Part shown: positions 29,124 through 37,134 of the stretch, in pieces | Layout: each line of letters starts with the position of its first letter | How positions within the stretch are numbered: position 1 is the first letter of the stretch | NCBI GenBank assembly: GCA_902587095.1 | Contig: CACIJY010000003.1 | Span: forward strand, 1 to 59,973 | Direction of reading: 5' to 3' | Length of the DNA: 59,973 nt | DNA from: an uncultured Pelagibacteraceae bacterium | Lineage (GTDB): Bacteria; Pseudomonadota; Alphaproteobacteria; Pelagibacterales; Pelagibacteraceae | Notes under the pieces: generated by a model | The model's database searches: none | Seen by the model: only the letters and a program-made list of their open reading frames with translations | What the model was told of the DNA's origin: nothing | Position numbers and translations under genes: made by a program

Positions 29124-29801
29124 ATGATTAAAAATATAGTCAATCTTGGTGATGCAGCAATTTATTGTGATTTTGGAGAGGAAGTTACTAAAGATGTTAA
29201 TTCAAAAGTTATAAAATATTTTAGAACTTTAAAAAATAAAAACCTAAAAGGAATTACTAACTTAGCTCCTTCTTATAATAAATTAATAATTACTTTTGAT
29301 TTAAATGAGACTACTTTTATTGAACTTAAAAATAATATATTAAACTTAAAGCTAGACGATGAAACAAAAAATGAAAGTTCTAAAATTAGTATACCAATAT
29401 GCTGTGATAAAGAATACTCACTAGATATCGATAGGTTAGAGGAAAAATTAAATAAATCTAAAAGTGATATAATAAAAATTTTTATTAATAAAACCTATTT
29501 TTGTTACATGACAGGGTTTGTTGCGGGTATGCCTTTTCTGGGGGACATAGATGATAAAATTCAGCTGAATAGATTAGAAACCCCTAGAGTAAAAGTTCCG
29601 AAAGGTTCAGTCGGTATAACAGAACAATTCTGCAATGTTTATACTTTTGAGAGTCCAGGTGGATGGAATATAATTGGAAATACTCCGAAAAGTATATTCG
29701 ATTCAACTCACAAAAAAAAACCAAATTTAATAAATCCAGGTGATGAAATAACATTTTATGAAATTAGTAAAAAAGATTATATAAAATTTTATGATAAGTG
29801 A
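29124..29801 (+). CDS. pxpB: 5-oxoprolinase subunit B (KipI family)
   Basis: 225-residue subunit of 5-oxoprolinase. N-terminal and C-terminal KipI-type domains are recognised by CYMTGFVAGMPFLGDIDDKI, RVKVPKGSVGITEQFCNVYTFESPGGWNIIGNTP, both classic. TATAAC at 29113-29118 lies 5 bases before the ATG, another near-leaderless arrangement. It overlaps pxpC by 11 bases, as expected for coupled subunits. Confidence 0.93.
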   Translation: MIKNIVNLGDAAIYCDFGEEVTKDVNSKVIKYFRTLKNKNLKGITNLAPSYNKLIITFDLNETTFIELKNNILNLKLDDETKNESSKISIPICCDKEYSLDIDRLEEKLNKSKSDIIKIFINKTYFCYMTGFVAGMPFLGDIDDKIQLNRLETPRVKVPKGSVGITEQFCNVYTFESPGGWNIIGNTPKSIFDSTHKKKPNLINPGDEITFYEISKKDYIKFYDK

Positions 29802-30738
29802 TTATTTTAAGGTAATTAGAGGAGGTTTAAACTCAACTTTTCAAGATCAGGGAAGAGAAAACTTATATCACATTGGTATTCCTTTCAGTGGAGTAATGGA
29901 TAAAAGAAATTATTTGATCACTAACAGACTTATAAATAATGGAAAAGATGAACCAGTTTTAGAGTTTGCTTTTCAAGGCCCTTGTTTAAAATACTTTGGA
30001 AATAAAAGAAATATTGTAGTCACTGGTGAGATAAATTTTATGCTGGCTAGAAATAATAGCGAAAAAGAAAAGGGCGAGTGTTACAAAACAATTGAAATTA
30101 ACAACGGTGATGTCATAGATATTATTTCTACAAATAAATCTGTTTACGGGTATTTTTCTGTGAGTGGAGGATTTAAAATAGATAAAGTCTGGAATAGTTA
30201 TTCTACGACTGCTAGAGCCAATGTAGGTCCTAATAATGGATGCAAATTAGTTAATGGTCAAAAAATTCTTCTTAATGAAAAGAAACCAATTTTTAACAGA
30301 CAATTAAATTTTGTTAATAGAAAAATAGAATTTATAAGGGTATTAAAAGGAACAAATTTTGATTATTTCTCACAAAATTCTATTAATAATTTTTTCTCTA
30401 CAGATTTTGAGGTAACTAAACTTACAGATAGGATGGGTATGAGGTTAAAAGGGGTGAAATTAAACAATCTCAAAAAAACCAATATTAAGTCTGAGGGTTT
30501 AGTCAAAGGTACCATTCAAGTTCCAGCTGATGGTAACCCAATTATTTTACTATCAGATCATGGTACTATTGGAGGCTATCCAAAGTTTGGAGTTATCATA
30601 AGTGCTGACTATGATAAACTGGTACAAATACCACCTGGCACAAAAATAAAATTTAAAAAAATTGAGTTAAAGGATGCTGAAAATTTATATAAATTATATA
30701 ATATGGAGACAAATAATATTCTTAATAAAATCTTATGA
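29791..30738 (+). CDS. pxpC: 5-oxoprolinase subunit C (KipA family)
   Basis: 315-residue biotin-dependent-carboxylase-like domain protein that forms the 5-oxoprolinase with PxpB and PxpA. Signatures include TFQDQGRENLYHIGIPFSGVMD, EFAFQGPCLKY, TDRMGMRLKG and GTIQVPADGNPIILLSDHGTIGGYPKFG. ATGATAAGTGA overlaps the end of pxpB. Its stop overlaps the panB start (ATGA). Confidence 0.93.
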   Translation: MISDYFKVIRGGLNSTFQDQGRENLYHIGIPFSGVMDKRNYLITNRLINNGKDEPVLEFAFQGPCLKYFGNKRNIVVTGEINFMLARNNSEKEKGECYKTIEINNGDVIDIISTNKSVYGYFSVSGGFKIDKVWNSYSTTARANVGPNNGCKLVNGQKILLNEKKPIFNRQLNFVNRKIEFIRVLKGTNFDYFSQNSINNFFSTDFEVTKLTDRMGMRLKGVKLNNLKKTNIKSEGLVKGTIQVPADGNPIILLSDHGTIGGYPKFGVIISADYDKLVQIPPGTKIKFKKIELKDAENLYKLYNMETNNILNKIL

Positions 30739-31511
30739 ATATAAAAATTAAAAAAATATTAAAAAAAAAAAATAAATCTAAAATTATTTGTTTAACCTCC
30801 TATTCAAAAAATATTTCTGAAATTTTAGATAAGCATACTGATATAATTTTAGTTGGCGACTCACTTGGTTCAGTTTTATATTCCTTCGATACGACCAAAA
30901 AAGTTAGTCTAAACATGATAATCGAGCATTCTAAAAGCGTTAGGCAAGGAGTAAAAAAAAGCTTAATGGTTGTTGATATGCCATTTAATACTTACAGAAA
31001 CAAAAGGGAAGCTTTAATAAATGCAAAAAAAATAATTAAATATTCAAAAGCAGATGCTGTTAAATTAGAGGGAGGAAAAAAAATAATAGATATAGTCAAA
31101 TACTTAAAAAAAAATAAAATAAATGTGATGGGCCATTTGGGAATTTTACCACAAAGTCATAAGGGCAAATTTAGATATAAAGGAAAAACATCTTTAGAAA
31201 GAAAAAATATCCTAGCGGATGCGATTTTACTTCAAAAAAATGGAGTATTTTCAATTGTATTAGAATGTATTGAAACAACCCTAGCCAAAGAAATTACAAA
31301 ACAATTAAAGATACCAACAATTGGAATAGGGTCATCTGTCAATTGTGATGGCCAAGTTTTAGTTACTGACGATTTAATTGGTTTAAATTTGACATCTATC
31401 AAATTTGTAAAACGTTTTTATGACATACGAAAACATATAGGTATAGCTACTAAGAAATTTAAGGATGAGGTAAAAAAACAAAAATATCCATCTAGTAAAT
31501 TTAGTTATTAA
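30735..31511 (+). CDS. panB: 3-methyl-2-oxobutanoate hydroxymethyltransferase
   Basis: 258-residue TIM-barrel enzyme that adds a hydroxymethyl group from methylene-THF to 2-oxoisovalerate, first step of pantothenate synthesis. Visible signatures are DIILVGDSLGSVLY (metal-binding Asp), VVDMPFNTY, AVKLEGG and GHLGILPQS. Its substrate is the valine precursor made by the ilv genes upstream in the window. No panC or panE is in the window. It is the third gene of pxpB-pxpC-panB by ATGA overlap, an odd partner for 5-oxoprolinase. Confidence 0.93.
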   Translation: MNIKIKKILKKKNKSKIICLTSYSKNISEILDKHTDIILVGDSLGSVLYSFDTTKKVSLNMIIEHSKSVRQGVKKSLMVVDMPFNTYRNKREALINAKKIIKYSKADAVKLEGGKKIIDIVKYLKKNKINVMGHLGILPQSHKGKFRYKGKTSLERKNILADAILLQKNGVFSIVLECIETTLAKEITKQLKIPTIGIGSSVNCDGQVLVTDDLIGLNLTSIKFVKRFYDIRKHIGIATKKFKDEVKKQKYPSSKFSY

Positions 31512-31514
31512 ATT

Positions 31515-32747
31515 TTACCTAAGTTTTTTACTTTTTAATTTGCCTTTATTAAAATCCACCTCTACAAATGATCCAAGAGTATCACCAATTTTGTCAAATT
31601 CTACACCAGTGACTCCCTCGTAATTAATTGATTTTCCCTCGCCTAGAATATTAATAGCTTTTTTTAAATCCCCTGGAAAAATCTTAATTCCTGGCTTATT
31701 CGCTATAGAATAAATGTTTTTATTAATAGAGTCTTCTTTTGAATAAAATTTTGCAAAATTTGATAGTATAATTAGAGCCGCAGCATCATATGACTCACCG
31801 GTATAAGGACTGGAAGGGTCAATACCTGATTTTTGTGCTAAGTTTATAAATTTTTCTGAACCCAAATTTGAAAGACCCTGAACATAACCAAATGATTGTC
31901 TCAAATCTTTGTCTTTAAATTTATTAATTATTTTTGGATCTATCATATTATCTGGCAGGATAAATGATTTAAACATACCTGCGTCTAACATTGAGCTTAT
32001 AATTTGATCACCTCCTAAATCAATATCACTTATGATTGCTAAAGCATCTCCTCCTGCAGCTGTTAACGCTGATATATGTTTTGAATAATCATTAATATTT
32101 TTGTTGTGGGATATCATGATTGTAGTTTTTACTTTATTTTTATTTAGTGCATCACTGTAAGTTTTTGCAAATTTTTCATAGTCTTTATTATCACTGTAAG
32201 AAATTGCTACTTTTTTTATCCCTCTATCTGAGGTTATATCTGCCAAAATTTGGCTACCTCTTATTTTTGGAGGTGTTGTTCTGAATACATAGCCATTATC
32301 CTTTAATTTAATTAATTCATTGGAGGTATCCGCCGGTGAAATCGTTAATATTTTTTTAGGTATCAGAACTTTTTTTGCAATTTCTATTGTTAGATCTGGA
32401 CAAGCTGCTCCTATGATTGCTGTAATACCATCTTCAATTAATTGGGTTGCAGAGTCTCTTGCTAAATTTTTATTGCTACAACTTGTATCTGCTCTTTGGA
32501 TTTTAAATTTAATTTTATTTGAAAGATCTACGTCATTTGATATCTCATTAAATGCTAACTCAGCAGAGTCTGCCATAGATGGTGTCAAACTTTCTACTAC
32601 ACCGGAAAATCCAAGTAAAATACCTACTTTGACCTCATTGTGATTTTCAGCATGAGATTTTGATATGAACACACAAATATATATTAATGTAAATAATAAT
32701 ATTTTTAAACAAGCTTTGATTTTTTTGTGATAATAAGCACTAAACAT
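31515..32747 (-). CDS. Branched-chain amino-acid-type ABC substrate-binding protein (LivJ-like), orphan
   Basis: 410-residue type I periplasmic binding protein. A signal peptide ends near SKSHAEN; then EVKVGILLGFSGVVESLTPSMADSAELAFNE matches the first strand-helix of LivJ/Leu-binding proteins, and GAACPDLTIEIAKKVL is the ligand-loop region. No ABC permease or ATPase of the Liv type lies nearby, so it must feed a transporter elsewhere or act as a sensor. TATAAA 6 bases before the ATG supports the chosen start. Ligand unknown; amino acids, amides or ureas are possible. Confidence 0.85.
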   Translation of the reverse strand: MFSAYYHKKIKACLKILLFTLIYICVFISKSHAENHNEVKVGILLGFSGVVESLTPSMADSAELAFNEISNDVDLSNKIKFKIQRADTSCSNKNLARDSATQLIEDGITAIIGAACPDLTIEIAKKVLIPKKILTISPADTSNELIKLKDNGYVFRTTPPKIRGSQILADITSDRGIKKVAISYSDNKDYEKFAKTYSDALNKNKVKTTIMISHNKNINDYSKHISALTAAGGDALAIISDIDLGGDQIISSMLDAGMFKSFILPDNMIDPKIINKFKDKDLRQSFGYVQGLSNLGSEKFINLAQKSGIDPSSPYTGESYDAAALIILSNFAKFYSKEDSINKNIYSIANKPGIKIFPGDLKKAINILGEGKSINYEGVTGVEFDKIGDTLGSFVEVDFNKGKLKSKKLR

Positions 32748-32753
32748 GGTATC

Positions 32754-32759
32754 TTTATA
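32754..32759 (-). promoter_or_regulatory. -10-like hexamer of the orphan binding-protein gene, leaderless spacing
   Basis: On the minus strand TATAAA precedes the ATG at 32747 by exactly 6 bases. The 33-base divergent space also holds TATAAC (32767-32772), 8 bases before the plus-strand ATG at 32781, so both promoters are packed back to back. Confidence 0.4.
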
Positions 32760-32780
32760 TTAATAGTATAACTTATTATT

Positions 32781-33521
32781 ATGGAATCCAAAAAAATTAA
32801 ACCCCATTTTAAAAAAAAAACAAACCCCAGAGTAGGACTAATTGTTTTAGCAACCGATGTGATGATTGAAAAAGATTTTCTAAAAGTTTTTAGTAGAATC
32901 TCTGCTGATCTTTATGTTAATAGAATAGCTAATTATAATCCTGTTACAGCTAACAACTTAAAAAAAATGACAAATAAAATTACATCTGTAACAGAAAATA
33001 TTCTCCCAGGAGAAAAAGTAGATTGTATAGTTTATGGTTGTACCTCAGGAACAATTGTTTCAGGTTACGATAATATTAAAAAGAAAATTAATATTGCAAA
33101 ACCAGATGCTTTAGTAACAGCCCCAAGCACAGCAGCCCTAAACGCATTAAAAAAAAAAAGTATTAATAAGATTTCAATAGTAACCCCCTATATTAAAAGC
33201 GTAAATGACGATGTAGTTAACTTTTTTAAAAAAAATAATTTTGAAGTTACCTCAAACACCTATTTTGATATTCAGTCTGATGTCGATATTGGGAGAGTAG
33301 ATCAAGATCAATTGTTTAAAATTTTGTCTAACATCAATCACAAAAACGCTGAAGCTCTGTTTGTATCCTGCACATCATTACCAGTTTTAAATATAATCGA
33401 AAAGTTAGAAAAAAAATTAAACATGACTGTCTTGTCAAGTAATCAAGCTTTAATTTGGGAAACTTTAGAAAATATAAATAGAAATAACTCTATAAAAGGT
33501 TATGGAAGTTTATTTTCTTAA
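32781..33521 (+). CDS. EutA-like maleate isomerase / Asp-Glu racemase superfamily protein
   Basis: 246-residue cytosolic protein of the arylmalonate decarboxylase/maleate isomerase branch of the Asp/Glu racemase superfamily. The two catalytic cysteines are present: Cys87 in VYGCTSGT and Cys197 in VSCTSLP; NQALIWETL at the C-terminus is typical of maleate isomerase and EutA. EutA is encoded in many ectoine-degradation clusters; the DoeA/EutD-like gene 8 bases downstream supports that branch. Exact reaction unproven; isomerisation or racemisation of a dicarboxylate or amino acid intermediate is likely. Confidence 0.75.
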   Translation: MESKKIKPHFKKKTNPRVGLIVLATDVMIEKDFLKVFSRISADLYVNRIANYNPVTANNLKKMTNKITSVTENILPGEKVDCIVYGCTSGTIVSGYDNIKKKINIAKPDALVTAPSTAALNALKKKSINKISIVTPYIKSVNDDVVNFFKKNNFEVTSNTYFDIQSDVDIGRVDQDQLFKILSNINHKNAEALFVSCTSLPVLNIIEKLEKKLNMTVLSSNQALIWETLENINRNNSIKGYGSLFS

Positions 33522-33529
33522 TTTAAAAT

Positions 33530-34696
33530 ATGAGCTTTTCTAAAAATGAATACAAAGACCGACTAAAAAAAGTTCAATCAGCAATGCAAAAAAAAGGTAT
33601 TGAACTTTTAATATCTCAAGATACTGCAAATATAAATTATTTAACTGGTTATGATGCGTGGTCATTTTATTATGCTCAATGTGTAATTGTGCATATTAAT
33701 TCTGATGAACCTATTTGTTTTATTAGAGCTCAAGATGCAGGTGGGGCATTTATAAAAACATATCTTAAAAAAGAAAATATAGTAATTTACGATGAAAAAT
33801 ATATTCATACTTGGCCTTCTCACCCATACGATGCATTAGTAAATTTATTAAAAAAAAATAAATGGGATAAACTGCAAATTGGTGTAGAGATGGACGCACA
33901 TTATTTTACAGCATACTGCTATGAAAAGCTTAAACATGGATTACCCAACGCTAAAATAAAAGATACAGAGAGATTAGTAAATTGGGTGAGGGTAGTTAAA
34001 TCGAATGCTGAAATAGATTTTATGAAAAAGGCTGCAATTATCTCAGAAAATGCAATGAAGACAGCGATGGATATAATTAATCCAGGTGTAAGACAATGTG
34101 ATGCTGTTGCTGAGATTCAAAAAACGTTATTCAAAGGAACAAATGATTTTGGTGGTGAATATGCAAGTATCGCAACTCTTTTGCCTACCGGTAAAGGCAC
34201 GTCTGCATCTCATCTTACAGCAAGTGATGAAAAGTTTGTGTCTGGGGAGTCTACTGTCGTAGAGTTATCTGGCACTTATAAAAGATATCATGCTCCAATG
34301 GCAAGAACTGTTAATCTAGGAAAACCAGAGCAAAAAAAAATCGACGCGATGAATGCTACTAACGAAGCGTTAGAAGCTGGAATAAATGCAAGCAAACCTG
34401 GAAACACTGCAAATGATGTTGCTGAAAAATTTTGGGCAATATTAGATAAATACAAAATTAAAAAAGAATCTAGAACCGGCTATTCAATTGGAATAGGATA
34501 TCCACCAGATTGGGGCGAACATACTCTTAATATTTCTAAAGGTGATATGACAATTTTAAAACCGAATGTTTGTTTTCATATGATAGCTGTGATGCAATTT
34601 GGTGATTGGGGAGTTGAAGCTTCTGAGTCTATAAGGATTACTGAAGGTGGAAATGAGTTATTATGCAACTTTTCAAGAGATTTACACATAAAATAA
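33530..34696 (+). CDS. Ectoine hydrolase-like protein (DoeA/EutD, M24 creatinase fold)
   Basis: 388 residues with the creatinase N-terminal domain (NINYLTGYDAWSFYYAQ, RAQDAGGAF) and the M24 pita-bread domain (EFGGEYASIATLLPTGKG-like segment, KRYHAPMARTV, GYSIGIGYPPDWGEHTL). These match what I recall of DoeA/EutD, which opens the ectoine ring to N-acetyl-diaminobutyrate, much better than Xaa-Pro peptidases. The two Asp metal ligands of true M24 metallopeptidases are replaced (ELSG and HAPMA), as expected for creatinase-type enzymes. With the EutA-like gene it forms a two-gene unit; potA follows after 42 bases. The substrate could be ectoine, hydroxyectoine or another cyclic amidine. Confidence 0.75.
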   Translation: MSFSKNEYKDRLKKVQSAMQKKGIELLISQDTANINYLTGYDAWSFYYAQCVIVHINSDEPICFIRAQDAGGAFIKTYLKKENIVIYDEKYIHTWPSHPYDALVNLLKKNKWDKLQIGVEMDAHYFTAYCYEKLKHGLPNAKIKDTERLVNWVRVVKSNAEIDFMKKAAIISENAMKTAMDIINPGVRQCDAVAEIQKTLFKGTNDFGGEYASIATLLPTGKGTSASHLTASDEKFVSGESTVVELSGTYKRYHAPMARTVNLGKPEQKKIDAMNATNEALEAGINASKPGNTANDVAEKFWAILDKYKIKKESRTGYSIGIGYPPDWGEHTLNISKGDMTILKPNVCFHMIAVMQFGDWGVEASESIRITEGGNELLCNFSRDLHIK

Positions 34697-34700
34697 AAAC

Positions 34701-34729
34701 TTGAAATATTAGCCTACAAATGTTTTAAA
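34701..34729 (+). promoter_or_regulatory. Possible promoter of potA
   Basis: TTGAAA (34701-34706), 17-base spacer, TTTAAA (34724-34729), about 9 bases before the potA ATG at 34739. No Shine-Dalgarno sequence is visible. Read-through from the upstream gene is equally possible. Confidence 0.3.
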
Positions 34730-34738
34730 CCTTATCCA

Positions 34739-35827
34739 ATGTCAAAGAACCAAGAATTCGTAAAATTTGATAAAGTAGATAAAAGTTATGACGGCAAGGT
34801 CCTTGTTGTAAAAGATTTAAATCTAGATATTGCCGAAGGAGAGTTTATTACGATGCTTGGACCATCCGGCTCAGGTAAGACTACTTGTTTAATGATGTTA
34901 GCTGGCTTTGAAACGCCAACAAATGGTGAAATCTTTTTAGATAAAAATCCTATATCAAATATACCACCTCACAAAAGGGGTATAGGAATGGTTTTTCAAA
35001 ATTATGCATTGTTTCCACACATGACAGTTTATGAAAACTTAGCCTTTCCTCTTAAAGTAAGAAAAATAAATAAAGATGAAATAGATAAGAAAGTTGATAA
35101 GGCATTATCAATGGTATCATTGTCTGGTTTTGAAAATAGAATGCCAGGGCAATTATCTGGTGGACAACAACAAAGGGTCGCTGTTGCTAGAGCTTTGGTA
35201 TTTGATCCACAAGTAGTTTTAATGGATGAACCTCTAGGTGCCTTAGACAAAAATCTGAGAGAGAGCATGCAATATGAAATTAAACATATACATGAGAGCA
35301 TAGGCGTCACTGTTGTCTACGTTACACATGATCAGAGCGAGGCTCTCACAATGTCCAATCGGATTGCCGTGTTTAATGATGGAAAAGTTCAACAACTGTC
35401 TTCTCCAGACAAGTTATACGAAGAACCTGTTAATTCTTTCGTAGCAGAGTTTATTGGAGAAAATAACACTTTTGCAGGCGAGGTAACAAACTTTCAAAAA
35501 GACCAATGTAAAGTAAAACTATCAAATGGTTCAGAGATAATTGCCAATCCAATATCTGTAAGTTCAAACGGTGACAGAACCACTGTATCATTAAGACCTG
35601 AAAGAGCTCTTATAAACACAAAAAACAAGATGGATAATAATTTTAAAGGTAAAATTGAAGAAGTTATTTACCATGGGGATCACACCAGAGTGAGAATAGA
35701 TCTGCTAGGAAACAAAGAATTTATTTTAAAAGTCCCAAACAGTTCTGCTAACATGGATATTAAAATGGGAAATGAGATAAATGTAAGTTGGAATAGTCAT
35801 GATGCTCGAGCACTAGACCCAAAATAA
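34739..35827 (+). CDS. potA: ABC transporter ATPase, PotA type
   Basis: 362-residue ATPase of the spermidine/putrescine/thiamine importer class. Walker A GPSGSGKTT lies at about 41-49, the Q-loop is in VFQNYALFPHMTV, the signature is LSGGQQQRVAVARAL, and Walker B is VVLMDEPLGALD. A C-terminal TOBE domain (about 280-362) fits PotA. It energises the two permeases encoded downstream. The cluster order is ATPase, binding protein, permease, permease, with a separate promoter before the binding protein. Confidence 0.93.
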   Translation: MSKNQEFVKFDKVDKSYDGKVLVVKDLNLDIAEGEFITMLGPSGSGKTTCLMMLAGFETPTNGEIFLDKNPISNIPPHKRGIGMVFQNYALFPHMTVYENLAFPLKVRKINKDEIDKKVDKALSMVSLSGFENRMPGQLSGGQQQRVAVARALVFDPQVVLMDEPLGALDKNLRESMQYEIKHIHESIGVTVVYVTHDQSEALTMSNRIAVFNDGKVQQLSSPDKLYEEPVNSFVAEFIGENNTFAGEVTNFQKDQCKVKLSNGSEIIANPISVSSNGDRTTVSLRPERALINTKNKMDNNFKGKIEEVIYHGDHTRVRIDLLGNKEFILKVPNSSANMDIKMGNEINVSWNSHDARALDPK

Positions 35828-35886
35828 ACCCCAGGTTTAAATAAATTTATCTTAATAAATTAGGCATATTTTAATGAAATGCGCTG

Positions 35887-35915
35887 TTGACTCCTCACTC
35901 ATATATTGTTGTAAT
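35887..35915 (+). promoter_or_regulatory. Strong-looking promoter of potD
   Basis: TTGACT (35887-35892), exact 17-base spacer, TGTAAT (35910-35915). The leader of about 25 bases contains the palindrome CGTTTAAACG (35930-35939), which touches a perfect GGAGGA Shine-Dalgarno site. This is the best promoter match in the window. Confidence 0.6.
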
Positions 35916-35947
35916 TAGCTTTTAAAAAACGTTTAAACGGAGGAATA

Positions 35948-37063
35948 ATGAAAAAACTAAGTAAATTGTTACTAGTTCTATCTTTTGCACTTTCTATAAG
36001 CTCATCAGCATTTGCAGTTACTGTTGCATCTTGGGGTGGAGCATATACAGAGTCACAAAAGCTAGGATATGGTGACCCTACTGCTAAGAAACTTGGTGTA
36101 CCTATCAATTGGGTCGACTACTCAGGTGGATTATCAGAGATTAAAGCACAAAAAGAGGCAGGCAAAATTACGTGGGATATTATCGACGTATTTGCTATGG
36201 ACACTATCACTGGATGTGACGAAGGTTTATTTGTAGAATTTGATTTCGACAAAGACTTCCCGCCAGCACCAGATGGTACTGTAGCGAGTAAAGATTTCTT
36301 TGCTCCAATGCCAAGTAAGTGTGCTGTAGGAAACATTTTATATTCTTGGAATTATGCTTACAACACGAACAATGTTAAAGGCACACCAAAGACTATAAAA
36401 GATTTCTTTAACACAAAAAAATTCCCTGGAAAAAGAGCTATCTACAAAAGCGCTCTAACAAACTTAGAGATCGCTTTAGCAGCTGATGGTATTAAACCAG
36501 GAAAAGGTGGAGCAAAAATCTACAAAGCTCTTGAAACTGAAAAAGGTGTAAACAGAGCAATGAACAAGATCAAAGAACTTTGCACAGACCCTAACGGTGG
36601 ATGTGTATTTTGGTCAGCAGGTGCTCAACCGCCAGAACTATTAGTATCTGGTGAAGTTGTTATGGCAACTGGTTGGAATGGTAGATTCTTCAACGCAGAA
36701 ATCGGTGAAGGCGCTCCAATCAAACAAGTTTGGGATGGTCAAGGACTTGACTACGAATATTTCGTACTAGTTAAAGGTGGACCAAACGAAGCTGATGCTA
36801 AAAAAGCACTAGCGATGATGACAAGTACAGAAGGTTTAGCAGGAAGTGCAAAATATATTGCATATGCACCTTGGAGAAAATCATCACTTAAAGTTATGGC
36901 AGCAGGTGAGCCATGGTATAAAGATGGTAAGACTAACATGGTACCACAAATGCCAACTGCACCAGCAAACACTAAAAATTACTTCTTAGTAGATCCAATA
37001 TTCTGGGCTGATAACGGTACAGAGCTTGGTGAAAAATGGGAAGCAATGAAGTCTGGTCTATAA
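35948..37063 (+). CDS. potD: ABC transporter substrate-binding protein, PotD/polyamine type
   Basis: 371-residue periplasmic binding protein (COG0687-like). A signal peptide ends near SSAFA, followed by VTVASWGGAYTESQK, the opening typical of PotD/PotF-type proteins. Later landmarks are DIIDVFAMDT, NIGNILYSWNYAYN-like CAVGNILYSWNYAY, and VFWSAGAQPPELLVSGEV. Asp and Glu side chains in this fold bind polyamines, but related proteins bind other cations or amino-acid derivatives. Codon choice leans to TTC, AAC, TAC, ATC and GAC far more than in neighbours, and it has its own promoter, Shine-Dalgarno sequence and terminator, all signs of very high expression. The ligand is uncertain: polyamine by family, ectoine-like compound by upstream genes. 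Confidence 0.9.
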   Translation: MKKLSKLLLVLSFALSISSSAFAVTVASWGGAYTESQKLGYGDPTAKKLGVPINWVDYSGGLSEIKAQKEAGKITWDIIDVFAMDTITGCDEGLFVEFDFDKDFPPAPDGTVASKDFFAPMPSKCAVGNILYSWNYAYNTNNVKGTPKTIKDFFNTKKFPGKRAIYKSALTNLEIALAADGIKPGKGGAKIYKALETEKGVNRAMNKIKELCTDPNGGCVFWSAGAQPPELLVSGEVVMATGWNGRFFNAEIGEGAPIKQVWDGQGLDYEYFVLVKGGPNEADAKKALAMMTSTEGLAGSAKYIAYAPWRKSSLKVMAAGEPWYKDGKTNMVPQMPTAPANTKNYFLVDPIFWADNGTELGEKWEAMKSGL

Positions 37064-37099
37064 TTTTAAGTTTTAAAGACTAAGATTATATATTATATT

Positions 37100-37129
37100 A
37101 AGGGCGGTTATTTATAACCGCCCTTTTTT
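37100..37129 (+). terminator. Intrinsic terminator/attenuator between potD and potB
   Basis: 11-bp perfect stem AAGGGCGGTTA / TAACCGCCCTT with TTTA loop, followed by T residues, ending 6 bases before the potB ATG at 37135. It would limit permease transcription relative to potD. Confidence 0.88.
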
Positions 37130-37134
37130 ATTTT

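Noticed and set aside
35891-35944. CTCCTC upstream of potD could pair with the GGAGGA ribosome site and hide it.
   Set aside because: CTCCTC overlaps the -35 element and lies upstream of the expected transcription start, so it would not be in the mRNA. The promoter reading is better.
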